From Labilithrix sp. (GTDB lineage: Bacteria; Myxococcota_A; Polyangia; Polyangiales; Polyangiaceae), in NCBI GenBank assembly GCA_019637155.1, contig JAHBWE010000003.1, forward strand, positions 62,001 to 126,000: DNA of 64,000 nucleotides. Reading direction: 5' to 3'. The notes under the pieces were generated by a model that saw only the letters and a list, made by a program, of their open reading frames with translations, was not told the origin of the DNA and ran no database searches. Made by a program: the position numbers and the translations under genes. This document shows, piece after piece, positions 61,234-64,000 of the stretch (positions are counted from its first letter, which is position 1; the number at the start of each line of letters is the position of its first letter).

Positions 61234-61815
61234 TTGACCCCCCTCCCTCTCTCCGGGCGGGGAGCTGGAATCTTTCTCGCGCTCGCCCTGCTCGCGGCGT
61301 GCAAGCTCGCGAAGCGCGACGCCGCCGGCGATGCGAACGGCGATGCCTCGCCGTTTTCGGCGTTCTCGCCGCTGCCGTCCGCGTCCGTCGCCGCCGTCGT
61401 CGACGCGGGGCCGAGCCCGGCGCAGGTGGCGCACGAGGCGGCGTTGAAGCGCGCGAGCCTCCAGCTCACGGCGCTCAATCACCTCGTCAAGATCAAGAAG
61501 TCGAACTCGAAGGAGACCGCGGGCGAAGGTGACGCGGAGTCGATCTGCGACGCGGTGAAGGAGGCGCGCGCGAAGACGTCGGACGCGGAGGTCGCGGCGA
61601 AGCTCGACGAGTCGGCGGAGCTCTGCGCGTTCGACATCCCGCTCCTCTACGCGAACGAGGCGCTCGACCACCTCGTCACCGCGACCTCGCAGGCCTCCGT
61701 CCGCCTGATGTGCGAACGATCGGCGGACGAGATCGCGCGCGCGAGGGCGGCGAAGCCAGGCGATCCGAAGGTGCGCGCCGCGGAGTATCGGCGCGCGAAC
61801 AGCCGCTGCAAGTGA
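61234..61815 (+). CDS. Lipoprotein with Cys-containing C-terminus
   Basis: This product of about 193 residues has a signal (IFLALALLAAC) and a Ser/Ala-rich linker. A helical body follows (EAALKRASLQLTALNHLVKI, ASVRLMCERSADEIARARAA) and the protein ends SRCK. The start is uncertain; a TTG at 61234 fits the signal peptide best, and no ATG is well placed. Four Cys beyond the lipobox may pair. Family not recognised. Confidence 0.6.
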   Translation: MTPLPLSGRGAGIFLALALLAACKLAKRDAAGDANGDASPFSAFSPLPSASVAAVVDAGPSPAQVAHEAALKRASLQLTALNHLVKIKKSNSKETAGEGDAESICDAVKEARAKTSDAEVAAKLDESAELCAFDIPLLYANEALDHLVTATSQASVRLMCERSADEIARARAAKPGDPKVRAAEYRRANSRCK

Positions 61816-61843
61816 CGCGACGGGCTGATAGGATCCGCTCCGC

Positions 61844-62650
61844 ATGTTCGCCAAGCGGCTCCTCCTCGTCGCAGGACTGACGCTCCTCGGGTGCGTCGGA
61901 GACGACCTCGTGGTGAGCCCGGTGGACGCGGGTGCTGCGACGCCGGATGGACGGGACGCGTCGGACCCCGCGCAGCCGACCGACGACGGCGGCGGCCCGA
62001 AGGCCGGCGAGCCGTTGGATCTCGACATCCACGTGCTCCGCAACCCGACCGCGGCCGGGCACCCGGCGTACGGTGCGAAGGTGAGGGTCAAGGGCTTGGT
62101 GGTGTCGGGCGTCAAGGTGGCCGGCCCGACCCACGGGTTCTTCGCTCAGCACGAAGAGAACGTCGCGTGGGGAGGCGTCTACGTCTACCTCGGCGCCGCC
62201 GCCGTGTCCGTCGTACGGGGCGACATCGTCACCGTCACGGGCGAGTACGCGACGTACCGGTCGCAAGACCAGATCCACGCGACGCCCGAGGGTGTCCAGC
62301 GGACGGCGTCCACGCCCAACGTGAAGAGCTTCAACGTGACGCTCGCGGACATCGCCGACAGCGGAAGCCGCGCGCTGGAGCTTCAGTCGGTCTTGCTCTC
62401 GGTCAAGGACGTCGAGGTCGTCAGGGCGACGCAGGGGGTCGACTTCCGCGTACGCCCGATCGGCGGCGCGAGCACGGAGCTCGCCGTCACGAGCTTCGTC
62501 GCGAACGACGTCGGCCCGTCCCCCTTCCAACCGAACGTGGGCGATCAGTACGGCTCGATCCAAGGCGTCGGCTACCGCAGCGGCGTGACCGAAGTGACGG
62601 CCACGAACAAGCTGGCGCCGTTCGGTCCCGGGGACTTGAGCCCGAAGTAG
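61844..62650 (+). CDS. Lipoprotein with OB-fold-like domain
   Basis: This 268-residue product has a lipoprotein signal ending TLLGC and a Gly/Asp-rich linker. A beta domain follows (GAKVRVKGLVVSGVKVAGPT, VSVVRGDIVTVTGEYATYRS), which looks like an OB-type fold of the sort seen in extracellular nuclease-associated proteins. Binding of nucleic acid or a saccharide is possible but unproven. Confidence 0.65.
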   Translation: MFAKRLLLVAGLTLLGCVGDDLVVSPVDAGAATPDGRDASDPAQPTDDGGGPKAGEPLDLDIHVLRNPTAAGHPAYGAKVRVKGLVVSGVKVAGPTHGFFAQHEENVAWGGVYVYLGAAAVSVVRGDIVTVTGEYATYRSQDQIHATPEGVQRTASTPNVKSFNVTLADIADSGSRALELQSVLLSVKDVEVVRATQGVDFRVRPIGGASTELAVTSFVANDVGPSPFQPNVGDQYGSIQGVGYRSGVTEVTATNKLAPFGPGDLSPK

Positions 62651-62806
62651 AGACGCTCGCGCAGCGGCTTGCGCGATGCGCGAGCGCGGGCGGAACAGGG
62701 GCGATCCACCCGGCGTCTCTCGCTCGGGGACAGGTTGCGCACGGCGCTGCGTGCGATTTCAACGGGTTGCGCGCGGCATTGGGGGTGCATGTGGGTGGAT
62801 ATCCGC

Positions 62807-64000
62807 ATGTCACGCTCCTTCCTTCTTCTTGGTGCCTGCCTCCTCCTCGTCGTCGGGTGTGCCGACGACGCGGAGGGCGTGCTTGCTTCGGCGGACGAGC
62901 TCAGCGCCGAGGGCGACGGCGCGGATCCCGCGGGCGCGAGCGGCGGCGGACGCGTCGCGGCGTCGTCGTCGGTCTGGGGGCGGCGCGTGGCGCTCCATCT
63001 CAGCGACGCCGACGGCGCCGGGTGGGCCAGCATCGAGGACGGCGAGCCCGGCGACGAAGCGTGGCTCGATCGATCGTTCGACGGCGGCAAGTCGTGGTCC
63101 GGCGGCTCGAAGCTCGGCAAGACCAAGGTCCCGAACGGGCAGCGCGCGTGGCGCACGCTCATGTACGAGATCGACGTGCCGTCGAAGCGCCTCGTCGGCG
63201 CGCTGCGCGCGTGCGGCAAGGCCGGGAACCGGCGCGAGATCACGTGCACGCCGTGGCTCCGCGCGCGCACGAACACGAAGACGCCGGTCGACGCCGCCGC
63301 GACCGCGCTCATGGCGCAGTACGACGCGGGCTCCGGGAAGTGGCCGTCGACGGGGTGGTGGAACTCCGCCAACGCGCTCACCGCGATCGTCGACTACCGC
63401 GCGGCGACGGGGAACACGACCTGGGACTACGCGATCGGCGTCACGTTCGATCGGAACAAGAGCAAGAGCTTCACGAACGACTACATGGACGACACCGCGT
63501 GGTGGGGCCTCGCCTGGGTCCGCGCCTACGACGTCACGCGCGACGCGCGCTACCTCGACATGGCGAAGAAGGACGCCGACTACCTCTGGCGCTTCAAGGA
63601 CGACAAGTGCGGGGGCGGCGTGTGGTGGTCCGACGCGAAGAGCTACAAGAACGCGATCACCAACGAGCTGTTCATCAAGCTCGCCGCCGCGATCCACAAC
63701 CGGACGCCGGGGGACACGAGGTACCTCGCGCAAGCCGACGAGGTGTGGCGCTGGTTCCAGGCGAGCGGGATGATCAACGGACAGAAGCTGATCAACGACG
63801 GCCTCGACGGGCAGTGCCGCAACAACGACGGCGTCGCGTGGAGCTACAACCAGGGCGTCATCCTCGGCGCCCTCGTCGAGCTCGCGAAGGCGCACGACGA
63901 CGACGGCTACCTCGCGAAGGCGCGTGAGCTCGCGGACGCGTCGACGAACGATCGTGGGCTCCACCCGAACGGCGTCCTCCGCGAGCCGTGCGAAGGCTCC
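62807..64000 (+). CDS. GH76-like lipoprotein glycosidase, cut by the window end
   Basis: The 398 codons seen have a lipoprotein signal (LLLVVGC, Cys18) and an N-terminal beta domain (about 50-155, with WLDRSFDGGKSW). An (alpha/alpha)6-type barrel follows with DYMDDTAWWG, whose paired Asp near 228-229 are the catalytic residues of GH76 alpha-1,6-mannanases. CGGGVWWSD and NDGVAWSYNQGVILGALVEL also match. ATG 62807 or 62789 is the start. The gene runs off the window. Confidence 0.82.
   Translation, partial: MSRSFLLLGACLLLVVGCADDAEGVLASADELSAEGDGADPAGASGGGRVAASSSVWGRRVALHLSDADGAGWASIEDGEPGDEAWLDRSFDGGKSWSGGSKLGKTKVPNGQRAWRTLMYEIDVPSKRLVGALRACGKAGNRREITCTPWLRARTNTKTPVDAAATALMAQYDAGSGKWPSTGWWNSANALTAIVDYRAATGNTTWDYAIGVTFDRNKSKSFTNDYMDDTAWWGLAWVRAYDVTRDARYLDMAKKDADYLWRFKDDKCGGGVWWSDAKSYKNAITNELFIKLAAAIHNRTPGDTRYLAQADEVWRWFQASGMINGQKLINDGLDGQCRNNDGVAWSYNQGVILGALVELAKAHDDDGYLAKARELADASTNDRGLHPNGVLREPCEGS

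Overview
The window is about 70% G+C, with GC-rich third codon positions, many lipoproteins, Hanks-type Ser/Thr kinases with proline-rich tails, FHA and PP2C proteins, PEGA/TPR proteins and an alternative chemosensory operon. This suggests a myxobacterium (Myxococcota, probably Polyangia). That assignment is inference from gene content and style; no rRNA gene is present.

Region 1, about 0.8-24.1 kb, is a metal-homeostasis island. It encodes a Fur-family regulator (4479-4946) and carries at least nine copies of one operator: a 13-bp inverted repeat GCAAY-N3-RTTGC, seen more broadly as TGCA-N7-TGCA. The operators stand before a Cys/His-rich lipoprotein, a MerC/COG0523/MBL operon, the fur gene, a NosF-like ABC-2 system with two DUF3526-like permeases, a TonB-dependent receptor operon with two lipoproteins, a small CTEPGC protein with a NiCoT-like permease, and two more COG0523 GTPases. 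One further copy lies inside the third GTPase gene. Three COG0523 GTPases, MerC and a Fur protein with CxxC motifs all under one operator make a Zur-type zinc regulon the best reading. A different, Fur-like palindrome precedes an IrtAB/YbtPQ-like siderophore importer that is translationally coupled to a methyltransferase.

Region 2, 24.1-26.8 kb, has a zf-TFIIB protein, a beta-propeller-like lipoprotein behind a cobalamin riboswitch on the minus strand, a NifU-like domain protein and a CusF-like copper protein. Region 3, 26.8-35.2 kb, is a seven-gene chemosensory operon on the minus strand (CheW, CheR, CheW, MCP, CheA-REC, CheB, REC-HK) with many 4-nt overlaps.

Region 4, 35.2-40.6 kb, has an SGNH-like lipoprotein, a ChrR-type cupin, and a bufferin-like RiPP cluster: a YceI lipoprotein, a Cys-repeat lipoprotein precursor, a DUF692 (MNIO) enzyme, a DUF2063 partner and a small CxxC protein. 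Three phased palindromes lie between precursor and enzyme.

Region 5, 40.6-64 kb, is housekeeping and signalling: two Ser/Thr kinases, tRNA-Thr(CGT), a GntR/FCD regulator, threonine aldolase, an acidic-tail protein, an FHA/PP2C pair, ClpS-ClpA, a radical SAM protein, several lipoproteins and a GH76-like enzyme cut by the window end.
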